The notes below the pieces were generated by a model, which worked only from the letters and a program-made list of their open reading frames with translations, had not been told where the DNA came from and did not search any database. The position numbers and the translations under genes are program-made. From Vitis vinifera (lineage: Eukaryota > Streptophyta > Magnoliopsida > Vitales > Vitaceae), in the NCBI RefSeq assembly GCF_030704535.1, contig NC_081806.1, positions 4,165,001-4,229,000 of the forward strand: a stretch of DNA of 64,000 nucleotides, given 5' to 3'. Below are positions 1 through 12,326 of the stretch, one piece after another (the first letter of the stretch is position 1; each line of letters opens with the position of its first letter).

Positions 1-224
1 AATTAAAATTAGTTTAAAAAAGATAGATTTTAAAATTATTTTAATTTTATATAATAAAAAAAAAGTAAAATAAATTTGAAGAAAAATATAAATTTTTTTT
101 TTATGAACTTTGAATTAATTTTTTTTATTTTTCTTTACTTTTTTATTTATTCTACTTTTTCCTTTTTATTTTCTTTCTCTTATATTTTCCCTTAATTTTT
201 TTGAAAACCAAACATAACCTAAAA
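1..224. repeat. MITE-like element, right part only (cut by window start)
   Basis: The right end reads aaaaccaaacataacct, the inverted counterpart of the aggctatgtttggtt ends seen at 13067 and 51066. The body is A- or T-rich with TTTTC and GAAAA runs, as in the two fuller copies. The left end lies outside the window. Confidence 0.35.
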
Positions 225-1364
225 TGGGAGAGAGGACTAAATGGACATTCTAACAAATTTCACATTTGCTACCATAAATTTAGGCATTGATATAATTTGG
301 GAAAAAGAAGATTTTTAGCTCAAATATGATTTTCATGGAAAAAAATATTATATATATTAGAGATGAAATTTTTTTGTACTTATGACAAATTGTTACATTT
401 GGCAAATAAGTTTCATAACCTTTTGGAATGAATTAAACTTTTATTGATGACAAAAGGCTACATTAAATGGTAACGAATAATTTATAGAAATAACTATTTT
501 TTATAAAATTTTACCATAAATACTTTGTTTATAAAAAAAAATGTCACATTTAGCTATAACATACTATTCATAATAAATAATTAATAAGATTTTGTTCATA
601 ATTTTTTTTTATGACAGCTAAAATCACATTTATCAATAATACTAAGAGTACATTTAGTAATAATTGTAACAAGTGTTTCTAGTCTTTTTAAAATTACTTT
701 CAAATTTATCATAATGCCTTTATTTTTATTTTGAGTTTCTTGAATAACATTCTTATGTATTTCCCATCTTTATTGATGATCATGAGAAAATTTATATATA
801 AATATATAGAGCGTATCATATCTTTTAAGGTTATCACTGTTTGATTGATTAGTTCTAAGATCTTTGGATGTTCAAAGAAACTGTGCATTTGAGAGTTTTC
901 CAAGGAATTGGGTTGCTTTTAAAATCTTAATTTTCTATACAAATATGGGAAGGGTTGCATTTACATATATAGTATGTATCAAAATTGATTTGGGTAAAAT
1001 TGGATTTGATTGAACCCATTCTACAATATCTTTTAAAATCTTTTTTATATATTTATATCAAAGTTGAAATTAGATGGGTATGACTCGAATCGACCGGCTT
1101 GTATAATCCGAATTAAATTTAATATAAATATTTTTTGCTAATCTAAATACTGAAATGAACCAAACCAGTGAAGCTGTTGAAAATGTTAGTGCCATCAGTT
1201 GGAATAATTTGGCTTGCCATTCAACTATGCTTAACAATGTGTTCATAACCGACAATATTCCACATTGCATAGACATGACCTTCATTATTTAAATGCTTGT
1301 TGGTTGCATGAATTAAAATCCCTCCACAAATCAATTCCTATATACAACTACAGGCACCTATTCT
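225..1364. other. Intergenic, 3' flank of the first subtilase
   Basis: AT-rich with no convincing coding region. About 1145-1364 resembles the 3' flank of the second subtilase gene (about 14100-14264), including shared words such as cttaacaatgt and attcaaac, so the downstream region was copied with the gene and is probably the 3' UTR. Confidence 0.5.
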
Positions 1365-3632
1365 TCATTCAAACGTAACAGATATTGGACTTTTGGCAGA
1401 GTGTGTGGCAGAGACCCATTTGAGAAATCCTTGCGCATATCGGTTCCTAGAATCAACCCCGCCTATACTCCTAAAGATGACTGTGTACGATTTCTTCTGG
1501 TACACTTTGTTGAAATGGATCTTAGTAGGCTTAACCACCACATCGACTCCTTCTGGTGCATTGATACTCACAGCGTAAGACGAGTGAGGCTTGCCTACAT
1601 TCGTGACAACCCTCTTAAATTTCAAATCCTTGGAGCCCAAAGCAATTGAAAATGAAGGATAATTTAGCTCTGCCTCAGGTATACTTGATTCCTTAGAGCA
1701 GTTCACCTTGCGCAATACAATAGCTTCTACCTGAGCATTAGTGTAACCCAAACCGCACAAGTAGGGTATGTAATCATAAGGTTCGATGTCGTAAATGAGT
1801 CCGGGATCATTTGCTTTTGATGGATTGACATGACCAGCACCGATTGCAAATAGGTCGGCAGGCATATGTTTATCATCTAAAATGGGCTCGTCTTTCAAAT
1901 TTAGTGTATCAGCAGTAGTCAAGATTGCAGACTTAATGGCAGCAGGTGACCAGTTAGGATGGGCGCTTTTGAGCAAAGCTGCGACACCGCTAAGATGAGG
2001 GCACGACATTGATGTGCCAGAAATCATGTTGAATGTGCTTTTTGAGCCAGTGACGTTCAAGAGAGGGGCCGGCCATGCTGCTAGAATGCTCACACCAGGT
2101 CCGGTAATGTCGGGTTTCAAAATGCCCGGGGATGCAATGCTGGGTCCTCTTGAGGAAAAGGACGTGATTTGAGGAGCAGATGTGACTCCGACATTTGTAC
2201 CCTTGAATAGGATTGTAGCTGAAGGGTTTGATGTTGATTTCGTGTAAGCTTTGATCTTCAAACCCGCTGCGTAACTCACATGTGTTGCAGGAAGAACGTG
2301 AGGGTCGGCAAATGTACTGAAGCTATCATTAATGCTATTGGCCAGGATCATGGCAGCACCACCAGCATTCTTCACTTCCACCCCTTTTTCAGTTCTGCCT
2401 ATATCTCCACCTCTATCACAAACAACTACCTTTCCTTTGACATCAAGGTTTTTCAAGGATCCCGGCGCACAATAAGCAGATGTTTGGTTACCATTCGCCC
2501 CGGCATATACAAGAGGCAATAGTTTGGAAGAAAAATTTCTTGGCTGGTAAAGCGATTCCCCATCAAATTCCTCCGTGTTTCCAAGCTTTGCTGTCGCGGT
2601 TATGCTTCTATCCAGGGTGCTTGCAGCTACGGTGAGAATCCATGGTGCCTCATTTGAGAGTGTAAAATGGGCTGGCCCACTATTCCCAGCAGAACAGCTA
2701 ACAAAAATTCCCTTCCTAATTGCAGCAAAGGCACCCAGAGCAACCGGGTCATCGTAGAAAGGAGAAGACTCTCCACCGAGGGAGAGAGAAAGCACATCAA
2801 CACCGTCTTCAATGGCAGCGTCATATGCGGCTAAAATATCACTTCCGCCGCAGCCCAATAAACCACATACTTTATATACTGCCACATGAGCACGAGGTGC
2901 AATACCAGCAGCAGTGCCTTTGGCATTCCCATACATATTGGCGTGCTTCACATAATTTCCCGCGGCAGTGCTTGCCGTGTGGGTGCCATGGCCCTCTTCA
3001 TCAATAGGTAGCTGTTTCGGGGTCAGACTGTCAAAATTCCTGGCACCGATGAGCTTGTTGTTGCAGGCCGTCCCGTTGAATTCACAGGTTCCCGTCCATT
3101 TAGCAGGTGGGAGCGGCATTCCTTCGTCACTAAATGAAGGGTGTTGTGGATATACTCCTGTGTCCAATATTCCAATAATGACCCCTTCACCGAAGTTGGA
3201 TCCTTTCCAGAACCCCGACCTATTGTGCAATCCCAAGAAACCAGGGGTGCGAGTTGTATGCAAATGGTAAATTTTTTCTGGCGTGGCCGAAACAAACCCA
3301 TCCTTCTTTTCCATTGCTTTAACCTCCTCCTCCGTCAATCTCGCTGCAAACCCACTAATCACATGCCGATATGAATAAAGCAAACGCTGCTGTTGATTTT
3401 CGGATTCAGTGCTGGCCGGCAAAAAGGACTGGTACCAGCTCTCCAAAGCCTCCGATTGTGCAGAAAATTTACCCACGGGGTCATTTACGTGGACAATATA
3501 AGTCTTTAACATGCTCTTTTCTGCCGCTATCTGTTGAAAAGCGACGCTACCGGAGATCTCACACATGAAAAAGAGAGCGAAAAGGAAGAAAAATTCCATG
3601 ATTAGGGAAACTCTACACCCCTTGTTCTCCAT
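1365..3632 (-). CDS. Subtilisin-like serine protease, SBT1 type
   Basis: Single-exon gene of 755 residues, the usual length for plant subtilases. The order is: hydrophobic signal peptide (about 11-31), I9 propeptide (about 43-125, starting TYIVHV), and peptidase S8 domain with catalytic Asp157 in LDTG, His215 in GHGTHTAS, oxyanion Asn317 in SAGNSGP and Ser541 in [11 protein letters not shown] insert lies at about 350-480 and a C-terminal Fn3-like domain at about 655-753. All catalytic residues are present, so it should be an active, secreted, cell-wall or apoplastic protease cleaving proteins or peptide precursors. The start was chosen because the signal peptide follows directly and a TATA box lies about 55 bp upstream. 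The lack of introns is normal for SBT1 genes. Its nearest relative in the window is the gene at 14265-16517; a remnant of its own 5' end lies at 7224-7346. The natural substrate cannot be told from sequence. Confidence 0.95.
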   Translation of the reverse strand: MENKGCRVSLIMEFFFLFALFFMCEISGSVAFQQIAAEKSMLKTYIVHVNDPVGKFSAQSEALESWYQSFLPASTESENQQQRLLYSYRHVISGFAARLTEEEVKAMEKKDGFVSATPEKIYHLHTTRTPGFLGLHNRSGFWKGSNFGEGVIIGILDTGVYPQHPSFSDEGMPLPPAKWTGTCEFNGTACNNKLIGARNFDSLTPKQLPIDEEGHGTHTASTAAGNYVKHANMYGNAKGTAAGIAPRAHVAVYKVCGLLGCGGSDILAAYDAAIEDGVDVLSLSLGGESSPFYDDPVALGAFAAIRKGIFVSCSAGNSGPAHFTLSNEAPWILTVAASTLDRSITATAKLGNTEEFDGESLYQPRNFSSKLLPLVYAGANGNQTSAYCAPGSLKNLDVKGKVVVCDRGGDIGRTEKGVEVKNAGGAAMILANSINDSFSTFADPHVLPATHVSYAAGLKIKAYTKSTSNPSATILFKGTNVGVTSAPQITSFSSRGPSIASPGILKPDITGPGVSILAAWPAPLLNVTGSKSTFNMISGTSMSCPHLSGVAALLKSAHPNWSPAAIKSAILTTADTLNLKDEPILDDKHMPADLFAIGAGHVNPSKANDPGLIYDIEPYDYIPYLCGLGYTNAQVEAIVLRKVNCSKESSIPEAELNYPSFSIALGSKDLKFKRVVTNVGKPHSSYAVSINAPEGVDVVVKPTKIHFNKVYQKKSYTVIFRSIGGVDSRNRYAQGFLKWVSATHSAKSPISVTFE

Positions 3633-3684
3633 AAATTTTGAAGAAAGAGCACGACTGCTTTGTGTAAGCCTGACCGCCCCCCAA

Positions 3685-3690
3685 TATATA
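3685..3690 (-). promoter_or_regulatory. TATA box of the first subtilase
   Basis: TATATA reading toward the gene, about 53-58 bp before the ATG at 3632. It is conserved in the duplicated 5' fragment at 7399-7404, which supports it as the core promoter. Confidence 0.6.
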
Positions 3691-5280
3691 GACTCTGCCT
3701 TCTTTAAATAGGGTTACTTACCCCAAAAATATAAGCTTTGCCTTATTTGATTATGAACACTATATAGACCCTGCCTTATTTAAACATGGTTTACATTCTC
3801 AATCGTGATCAAAAGGGTAACATAAGAGAGATTAAAATAGAATATAAAGAGTATGATAATGAAAAAAAATAAAAATTGCAAAGTCAAAATATTTTCTAAG
3901 AAAGAGATGATTGGTAACTACCTACCTAATTAATAATTTTTAATTTCCTTTTTAAATTTATTCTATTTATTGATAATTAAAAGGAAAATACATGTTAATA
4001 TAGAAACATGTTGTATCATTTTGTGAAAGTTAAATATTGAATATGGAAAATGAGACATTTAGTAAGCCTATTTGTTAAAAATGGCAGTATAATAAATGGT
4101 ACATAAAAATATTTTGCGTAATTGGAATCAAATCAAAATAGTGATAATTAAAAGGAAAATACATGTTAATATAGAAACACGTGGCACCATTTTGTGAAAG
4201 TTAAAAGTTTTCCTTTCTCAAAACACTTTCCATTTTCTATTTTTTCTTTGATGTTTTTGATTAAAAAAATGAAAATTAGTTTCAAAAAATAAAATTCATA
4301 AAGTCTTGTTTGGTTTTAAGTTCATGAGGAACACTGACAATGGTTCAGTACGCTATGGATAAAGCAAACTAAGTTTAATTAATTTAATTTAATTTTTATG
4401 GAATGTAATTACTTTTTATAGTGGAATTAATTATAAAATTATGTAAAATTAGTTCTTTGAGAGCCGGTAATTTTATGTTAATTTTTTTTAAATTTAAAAG
4501 ATTATATTTATAATGTTTGCCGACTTTTTTTTCCATAGAATATTTATCATCTCATTTATATGCACTTCCGTCATATAATTGTTTTATTTAATTAATTTGA
4601 ATTATATTTCTCTTTTGTCATGAACACTTTAAAAATCAATTTAGATAATGTTTACCTTTTAAAAAACTTATTATAATTGAATTAAAATAAATTTAATATG
4701 AAAGGTAAATATTATTACCGAAATTTCTCAATTAAAAAATAGAGTATTACTTTTTACCTAAAAATTTGATTTAAATAATGTTTTTCTTTTAAAAAAAATT
4801 CATAATTTAATTAAAAATAATAATATTTTATAACTAATCGATTTAGTAAATTCTTCACTTATTTATATATTTATTCCCAATTTATCTTTAAAAAAATTAT
4901 CATAATTTAATTAAAACAATTTTATTCTTTGTATTTAATTTTAATTCTTACTATTCTTTCTTATTTGATCAATTTATTAATTAAAAATTATATTCAAATA
5001 TCATCCATGTTTTACAAATTTCAAAACATTATGCTGTTAACTTTTATTTCAATTATGAAAAAAAAAATTAAACAATAAATATAAATAAAATTCAAACGTA
5101 AAAATCAATTTTTCCATCTCATTAAATTTTCCTTCTTAAATGTATTCATTCCATTAAATTCCATTATGTTTTTACGTATCTCTTTATACTGTTATACTTT
5201 CTTAAAAAAATTAGTAATGTTATTCATTTTACCTTTAATTAGCTCCTCTTGGATGCACATGACATGGGATGTCAGAATTA

Positions 5281-5825
5281 TATATATAAAATGAAAATGA
5301 ATAAAATATGAAAATTTCCTTATGCTCCAAATTAACATACTTTTTTTTAAGTAAGAGTAGGGAAAAATGGAAAGTATCCTATATATAAATGAGAAAAAGA
5401 AGATTCTAAAAGGATTTTGGAAAGTTTGAACAGTTTTTGGAGAGTTCTAAAAAAATTGTCATTTATTGGAACAAAATGTAAGATTGGAAGAATATTCCAT
5501 TGTTTCCATATTCAATTGTTTGTTTTCATATATTTATATAAAATGAAAATTAATAAAATATGAAAATTTCCTTATGCTCCAAATTAACATACTTTTTTTT
5601 CCTAAGATTAGGGAAAATTGGAAGGTGTCAGGAATATTTTATAAGGATTTTGGAAAGTTTGAACTGTTTTAGGAGAGTTTTAGAAATGGAAGATTTTCTT
5701 TAAAAAGAATAAGAAAATAAAAATAAAAATTGCCATTTATTGGAACAAAAAGGTAAGATTGCATTATTTGAGGAATATTCAATTGTTTCCATATTCAATT
5801 GTTTGTTCCTATATATTTCTTTGGG
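5281..5825. repeat. Tandem duplication, about 255-290 bp unit
   Basis: Unit 1 (about 5281-5535) and unit 2 (about 5536-5825) share the order tgaaaatttccttatgctcc, aaattaacatac, ggattttggaaagtttgaac, catttattggaacaaaa and ttccatattcaattgtttg. Shorter relatives of the unit end recur at about 8366-8450 and 12335-12400, on either side of the element at 8524-12321. Confidence 0.75.
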
Positions 5826-6669
5826 ACAATTGTGTTTTCAACCCATATAATTAAGATAAGGTCCTCCAACCACCCATAATTGATGATAAGGATATGAGAT
5901 AGTAATTGACAAAAATTTCCACTTAACTCATTTTGTCTTTATTCTACTACTTGCCACTATTCTTTCTTATTTAACCATTTTTGAATTTTTCATTATTTTT
6001 TTAAACTCTTTTATAAATAATTGAAAAATTAACGTTATTTTTTATTTTTAAATTATAAATAGACAAAAATTATAGTAATGATTCAAAGACTATTTTGGAA
6101 AATAATTTCAAAAAAAAAATTTAAATAAATAAAAATTATCTTTTACATTTATTTTTATCTTTTACATTTTAGAAGTAAATAAAAATCAATCATGTTTAAA
6201 TTGTTCATTATAAGTATACTAAATGAAATATATATTTTTATTATTTTGCCTTTATAAACATAATTTCATTGTTATCAATAGATATTAAAAAAAATCATAT
6301 TCAAATGGAATTAAAAATAAACAAAATTATTTTTATAACATTTTTATTTTTTTAAATCATTAATTTAAATTATGAAATTAGTTTTAAAATTAAAAATATT
6401 TGTTGTAATTATAGTTTTGAAGATTTCATGATTTTTATCTTATTACTTTGAAAAAATAGCTTTAATAAGAAAATATTTATTTTAATGATTTTAAATATTT
6501 AAATCTTTATTAAAAAATATTTAGGATTAGTATGGAGAGAAATTAGGTAATTTTGGAATGGAGAAATTTTGAATATTTTGAAGACTTTAATTCGGCCAAT
6601 TACCCTATTTACACTTTTAAAATTATTGAAAGGTTGATAAATTAGTATTAAAAATATTGTCTTTATTAT

Positions 6670-6674
<5 letters not shown>

Positions 6675-6733
<59 letters not shown>
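6675..6733. repeat. (TA)n microsatellite
   Basis: Uninterrupted TA dinucleotide tract of about 59 bases. Confidence 0.95.
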
Positions 6734-6736
<3 letters not shown>

Positions 6737-7223
6737 TGTGAGTGTTTATATTATTTTTGAAATAATAAACACCATGTGTCTAATTTGTAAGTTAGAAAAT
6801 GATAATAACAATATTTTATGAGGTATTTAAAAAGTATTTATTATATTTTTTATAAATTTGAAAAAATATAATATTTGATGATACCTAATTTATAAGTTAG
6901 AGCAAACAAATAATATTAATATTTTATAAGGTGTTTAAAAATTATTTAATATATATGAGGAATAATATAAGTTTGAAATAAAGAATCATATTTAAAATTA
7001 TAATAATATTTATCAAATTTTTTACTAAGATTATTTTTAATTCTTTTAATATATTTATTTTAATATAAGTTATAAAAAATATAATAATTTAATTATTTAT
7101 AAATTATATTTATTTTAATGTAATTAAAAATTTTAAAAGTAATTTTAAAAAAAATTAAAATTAAAAAAAAAAGGGTACGGAGTGGGTACGAGAATTTAGC
7201 TAAAGACAAAAATGAAGGATAAT

Positions 7224-7346
7224 TTAGCTATTTTCTGCGGCTATCTGTTGAAAAGCGACACTACCAGAGATCTCACACAGGAAAAAGAGAGCGACAAGGA
7301 AGAAAACTTCCATGATTAGGGAAACCCTACACCCCTTGTTCTCCAT
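7224..7346 (-). pseudogene. Orphan signal-peptide fragment of the first subtilase
   Basis: From the ATG at 7346 the frame reads 40 codons and then TAA. Residues 1-38 match the first subtilase almost exactly (starts [13 protein letters not shown], continues through the hydrophobic core to QQIAAE). After that the match jumps: a 19-base word at 7211-7229 equals 1651-1669, deep in the C-terminal part of the parent gene. So about 1.85 kb of coding sequence has been lost between two short retained ends, or the ends were joined during duplication. The upstream flank, with its TATA box, is also copied. It cannot make a protease; a transcript encoding only a signal peptide is possible but unproven. 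Confidence 0.85.
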
Positions 7347-7398
7347 AAATTTTGAAGAAAGAGCACGACTGCTTTGTGTAAGCCTGACCGCCAACCAA

Positions 7399-7404
7399 TA
7401 TATA
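7399..7404 (-). promoter_or_regulatory. Duplicated TATA box before the orphan fragment
   Basis: TATATA in the same context (ccaatatata) and at the same distance from the ATG as in the intact gene at 3685-3690. Confidence 0.5.
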
Positions 7405-10400
7405 GGTTCTGCCTTATTAAATAGGGTTACTTACCCCAAAAGATAAGCTTTGCCTTATTTGATAATGACCTTGAACATGGTTTACTTATTCTCAATTGTG
7501 ATCAAAAGGGTAACGTAAGAGAGATTAAAATAGAATATAAAGAGTATGATAATTTTAAGAAAAATAATGGAAAGTCAAAATATTTTATAAGAAAGAGATG
7601 ATAGGTAACTACCCACCTAATTAATAATCTTAATGTAATCATTTTTAATTTCCTTTTTAAATTTATTATATTCATTAAGAAGTTAGAACACAAGGGGTTA
7701 AGTTTATGGTGTCACACAATCATATGTATATATATGGTAGACATAGAATATTTCTATCAAAATGGATATATATACATAATACATGGGAATATTGAATATG
7801 GAATATACATCCTACATGGGAATATTGAATATGGAAAATGAGACATATAGTAAGCTTATTTGTTAAAAATGGCATGTATAATAAATGGTACGTAAAAATC
7901 TTTTACGTAATTGGAATCAAATCAATATAGTCATAATTAAAAGGAAAATACATGTTAATCGTTTTGTGAAAGTTAAAAGTTTTCCTTTCTCAAAACACTT
8001 TCCATTTTCTATTTTTTCTATGATGTGTTTGATTAAAAAAAATGAAAATTACTTTCAAAAAATAAAATTCATAAAGTTTTGTTTGGTTTTAAGTTCATGA
8101 GGAACATTGACAATGGTATGGTAGGCTATGGATAAAGCAAACTAACGTTTAATTAATTTAATTTAATTTTCATGGAATGTAATTACTTTTTTTAGTGGAA
8201 TTAGTTATAAAATTATGTCAAATTAGTTCTATGAGAGCCGGTAATTTTATATTATATTTTTTTAAAAAAAATTAAAAGGTTATACCTATAATGTGCCCTT
8301 TTTTTTTCCCCTAGAATGTCTTTATTATCTCATTTATATGCACTTACTTCTTATAATTGTTTTAAAAGGTAAGGTTGAATTATTGGAGGAAATTTCAATT
8401 GTTTCCATATTCAATTGTTTGTTTTCATATGTTTCCTTTAAATCAATAAATTAGCTATTAAATGTAGTATAAGGTAAGATGTGTTAATGTTATGCATTTT
8501 TTTAGTAGTAAGACTAATATAAGTGTGGAACTGCGTTTTTGACATGCATCCTCACAGTGAGACTCGCTTTTTATTTATTTGTTCTTACTTGACGGTGAGA
8601 CTCACTTTTTATTTATTTGTGAAAAATTAATTTTTAGAAATAGAATTGAAGTCGTCACTTATTTTTGCTTTATTTTTAAAGGAAAAAACAAAATAAGAAA
8701 TAAAAACCCTAAGTGTGACGCTCGAAGGAAAAACAGGTCAGTGAAAAATAGAATCTAGGTCCGGAGGTCAGGTTACCTATTGGGAATGTACGGTGGTGAG
8801 CCGTAACACTCCTCTAAGCCCATATATATACAATTTCTACTAAACGAATTGAGAAAATTGTGATAATTAATTGATCATGGATACCAAGATTAAAAGAATG
8901 AAACAATATACACAAAAATAATGATAAAATAAAATTAGAAGAATGTACAAAACAAATGATAATAGAATTATGCAAATTGATTTATTGAACTAATTATAAA
9001 AAATGATATTAAAAAAAAATAGTTTTCAAGAAATTTCAAAGGATTTTATTAAAAATGATTTTGCATTAATAATTTCAATTTATTTATTTACAAAAAAAAA
9101 GTCAATTTATTTTCTCAATTTCATTTGTATTCAATTTTCAAAATAAAGTTATTTACTCTTATTGTATCAAAAGAATTTATTACAAAATTTCAATTTGGGT
9201 ACAAAAATTATTTTTACTTGCTTTTACTATAAAAGAAAGAATTTTTACAATTTTATTTACAAAAGTATTTCAATTTATTTTCATTTATAAAAAGTGACTT
9301 ATACAAATTATTAAAAAAACTATAAATTTTTTTGCCAAAGGAATTTTAATTAAAAAGAAAAAAAGATTTAAATCCACTATTTTTAAAAAAATACTTTTAA
9401 ACCCATTTTAATTAAGTTAAAAATTAATTTTTGGGACAACTTTATTTACAAAACAAATTTTGCACAATTTTTATTAAACAAAGAAATTTTTAGACAATTA
9501 TTATTTAAAAAAATTTCAAATTCTATTAAATTTTTTTTTTTGAATTTTTCTATTAATAAAAAAAACTTTCTTTTATTAAGAAGAATATTTTAAAACTATT
9601 ATTTTATTAAAACATATTTATTGAATTGTTCCTCTTATTTAAACAAAATTTATAGTTTGTTCGATGTTCAATTTTGTACACAACAATTAAATATATACAA
9701 ACAAATATTTATAAAAATCAATAAAAATAAAATTAAATAGTAGTGGGAAATAAAACTTGTATTAAACAAGCTTACGATAAGCTCAATGTCTTCCTATAGC
9801 TTTTTCTGTCTTACTTTCTTCCATGAAATTTCGTGCTCTATATGTCATAAATTCGTATTCAACCAATGAAATTGCAGAATAGACTCATGTAAAAACAAAA
9901 TAGCTCAAATGTAAATATCCAAATATGTACAAAATCTCAAACAAATATTCAAACTTAAATTCAAATTTCAAATTAGTCCGATAAATTTTATCAATCAAAA
10001 TTGGCACAAATTAGCAAATATAACCCAACAAAAATATCTCACATGCTATAAACACTAATCCAAAATTTTCAAATTAATAACCAAAATATAAACTCAATTA
10101 ATCAAACCCAAAACATGATAAATTAAAATAAATTTCATTAGGCCAAAATTTAATATCTCATAATTTAAGTCTAATTTAATATATACCATAATTGTCCCAT
10201 GTCCAAATTAAATAGTTCAAATTGGCCAAACTCATATCAAATATTCAAGTCATCCATCAAATTTCACCCACATTGTGGGCCTAAAATTCATATCAATTAA
10301 CAAGTACACATTAATAATACACATGATCAAAGAAAATAATGTCTCAAGTCCAATCCAATAAGTCCAAATAAATAATCAATAAGCAATAGGCCAAAATCCA

Positions 10401-10690
10401 AATCAATTACTATGCAAACTAAAATAAAAAAAATAAAGATAAAAAAATGAAAATAAAATAAAGTAAAAATGAAATTTACCTTTTTTTTTTTTAAGAACTA
10501 TGGATGGTTAGATTGCTAGTAGGCAGGGATTGGCAGACAGCTGAGGATGGTGGCTAGCCGATAGTGGCCATGGAGTGTAGGGAGGGGAAAAGGAAAGAAA
10601 AATGAAGAGCAAAAAAAGAATGCATGAAGATGGGGAACGAGAGTGGGAGTCTCTGGAAAATGATGGTGTAGAGAGAAGGGTTGTGGGGAG

Positions 10691-11669
10691 CATGGAGGAA
10701 AATATCGGGATATATCGCCGATATATCGTGTATCAGGAGGGGTCGACACGATATTTCATGGAGAAAAATCGGAGAGGAGATATTTCTGTAAATATCACCA
10801 AAATATCGGCGATATATCGGTTCGGGGAGATATATCGGAGATTTTTTCAAAAAATTGCCTCTGTGGCAAAAAATCGGTGATATATCGGAGATATATCGCT
10901 GATTTTTTGGTGATATTTCCCCTCCTTCATGCAACGTGATTTGACGGCCCAGATCACGCCCGTGTTGATCCGACGGCCTAGATGTGATTCCAATGGTAAT
11001 ATGGCGATCCAACGGCTCGATTGCTCCTAGTTTTTTATCCAACGGCTAAAATTGATTTTCAACAGTAAATTAATGTTCCAACGGCTATTTTGGCCCAAAT
11101 TTCTTCTATAAATAACCCAAATTTCATCTATTTCATCCATTTTTGCTTTCATTCTTCATTTGCTCTCTCATTACTCCAATTTTTATTAAGGTTGCTCAAT
11201 TATTTAATTATTTTAAGGTATATTTGTTTTAAATTATAATTAATTTTGTTTGCAATTGTAATTAATTCATGTATTTTCAATTAATTAGTATGTTTGCAAT
11301 ATGGATGATTTAATGCTATTTTTACATTCAATTGTAATTAATTTTTATATTTTTATTGAATTAACTTAGGTTAATTTGATTATTTAATTATAAATTGATA
11401 CGTTTATTTTAGATGATTATTTGTGATTTATTTTCACATTTAGAATTAAATTAAACTAGTTAACTTAGATAAATTATTTAATTAATTTAATTAACATGAA
11501 ATAATATATTTTGAATATGAAATATGTTTATTTAATGAATTTAATGTGTACAAATTATTGATATTTAATAAAATGAAATATTTTATGTGACTTTATAATG
11601 AGAACAATTACAAAATTAACATTTCTTATAGATCGACATGATGTAATTACATCTAATATCGCAAATTAT

Positions 11670-11710
<41 letters not shown>

Positions 11711-11918
11711 AATTTTTCAATAAAACAACTTTAAAATGTCAATTATACTTCTAATTATATTATTATGAGGTTTTTCTTACATTTCCATGAGTTTTTAACA
11801 ATTTTAAGTCTACCGATATTTTTTTCCAAAATATCCGCCGATATATCTCCGATATATCCGATATATTTATAAAATCGAAGTACCGATATATCCGTGATTA
11901 CCGATATTTTCTTCCATG
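10691..11918. mobile_element. Non-autonomous TIR element, hAT-like, with palindromic ATATCG repeats
   Basis: Ends CATGGAGGAAAATATCGG and CCGATATTTTCTTCCATG are near-perfect inverted repeats, flanked by a perfect 8-bp direct repeat gtggggag (10683-10690 and 11919-11926). An 8-bp duplication fits the hAT superfamily. Both arms contain many copies of the palindromic word cgatatatcg and its variants (10710-10910, 11815-11905), so each arm can fold on itself. The roughly 900-bp middle is AT-rich with no transposase. The element sits inside 8524-12321 and is younger than it. Confidence 0.7.
11672..11708. repeat. (AT)n microsatellite
   Basis: AT dinucleotide tract of about 36 bases inside the TIR element. 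Confidence 0.9.
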
Positions 11919-12326
11919 GTGGGGAGGAGAAAAAAAAATTGGAAGAGAAAATGGGTCGCCGTGTGTGGGAGTTGGAGGGAAGGGAAACAAAAATGAAGAT
12001 AGAAGATGGGAGAGTTGACCACCTTGGAAATTGGGGAAGAAGATGAAGAAAAAAATGGGAAAAAAAAAAAGAGAAGATAAGGGTATGGCCATAGGAACGG
12101 GGGTGTGAGAGGAGAGAGAGAAAATGTGGGTGGGGTGGTTGGGGAGGGTAGGAAGAGAGATGAGAGATGAGATAAAAGAAAGAAAAAAGAAAATGAAGAA
12201 AATAAAAATAAATGATGAGTGGGTCAAAAATATCACATATAATTGAGATTTAAAATCTAAGAATAAAATTGAACTCAAAATCAACGTAAAAATAAAATTT
12301 GGACAAATTTTGATGTGTACAATAGG

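Larger units (their letters stand above)
3700..7200. other. Intergenic AT-rich region upstream of the first subtilase
   Basis: No gene seen. About 3700-4500 is duplicated at 7410-8280 (see 7224-8450). Within it a roughly 60-bp word, beginning tgataattaaaaggaaaata, occurs twice in direct orientation (about 3971-4035 and 4142-4206). The rest is low-complexity A/T sequence with stops in all frames. Confidence 0.5.
7224..8450. repeat. Segmental duplication of the subtilase 5' end and upstream flank
   Basis: Direct copy of about 3519-4580 joined to a piece like 5745-5815. Shared stretches include agagcacgactgctttgtgt, aatattgaatatggaaaatg and cataaagttttgtttggttt. Relative to the source, the copy lacks about 1.2 kb (roughly 4580-5745) and has small insertions near 7690-7800. 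An inverted, more diverged copy of the 4320-4460 part lies at about 13600-13735. Confidence 0.8.
8524..12321. mobile_element. TG...CA-ended repeat element with 5-bp TSD; relative of 43220-49524
   Basis: Starts TGTGGAACTGCG and ends TGTGTACA, flanked by ataag (8519-8523) and atagg (12322-12326), a 4/5 match. The first 350 bases are homologous in the same orientation to the start of the element at 43220: shared words are cacttatttttg, aaccctaagtgtgac, gggaa(t/g)gtacg and cctctaagcc. The interior is AT-rich (9.0-10.5 kb), then has a purine-rich stretch at 10.5-10.7 and 11.9-12.2 kb, and is interrupted by the TIR element at 10691-11918. No element coding region was recognised. The paired TG/CA ends and 5-bp TSD suggest an LTR-type insertion, perhaps a very long solo LTR; the class is not settled. 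Confidence 0.55.

Noticed and set aside
2720-3270. Several antisense ORFs of 60-100 codons opposite the subtilase genes (also at 15707-16263)
   Set aside because: They follow the codon pattern of the strongly coding minus strand and have no recognisable domains; shadows of the real genes.
10508-11042. Overlapping ORFs of 61-162 codons on both strands
   Set aside because: They arise from the palindromic ATATCG arrays and purine-rich repeat sequence, cross the TIR boundary of an inserted element, and have no protein features.
11898-12284. 128-codon minus-strand ORF rich in Phe, Ser, Pro and Leu
   Set aside because: Low-complexity product of the C/T-biased end of the repeat element; spans an element junction.
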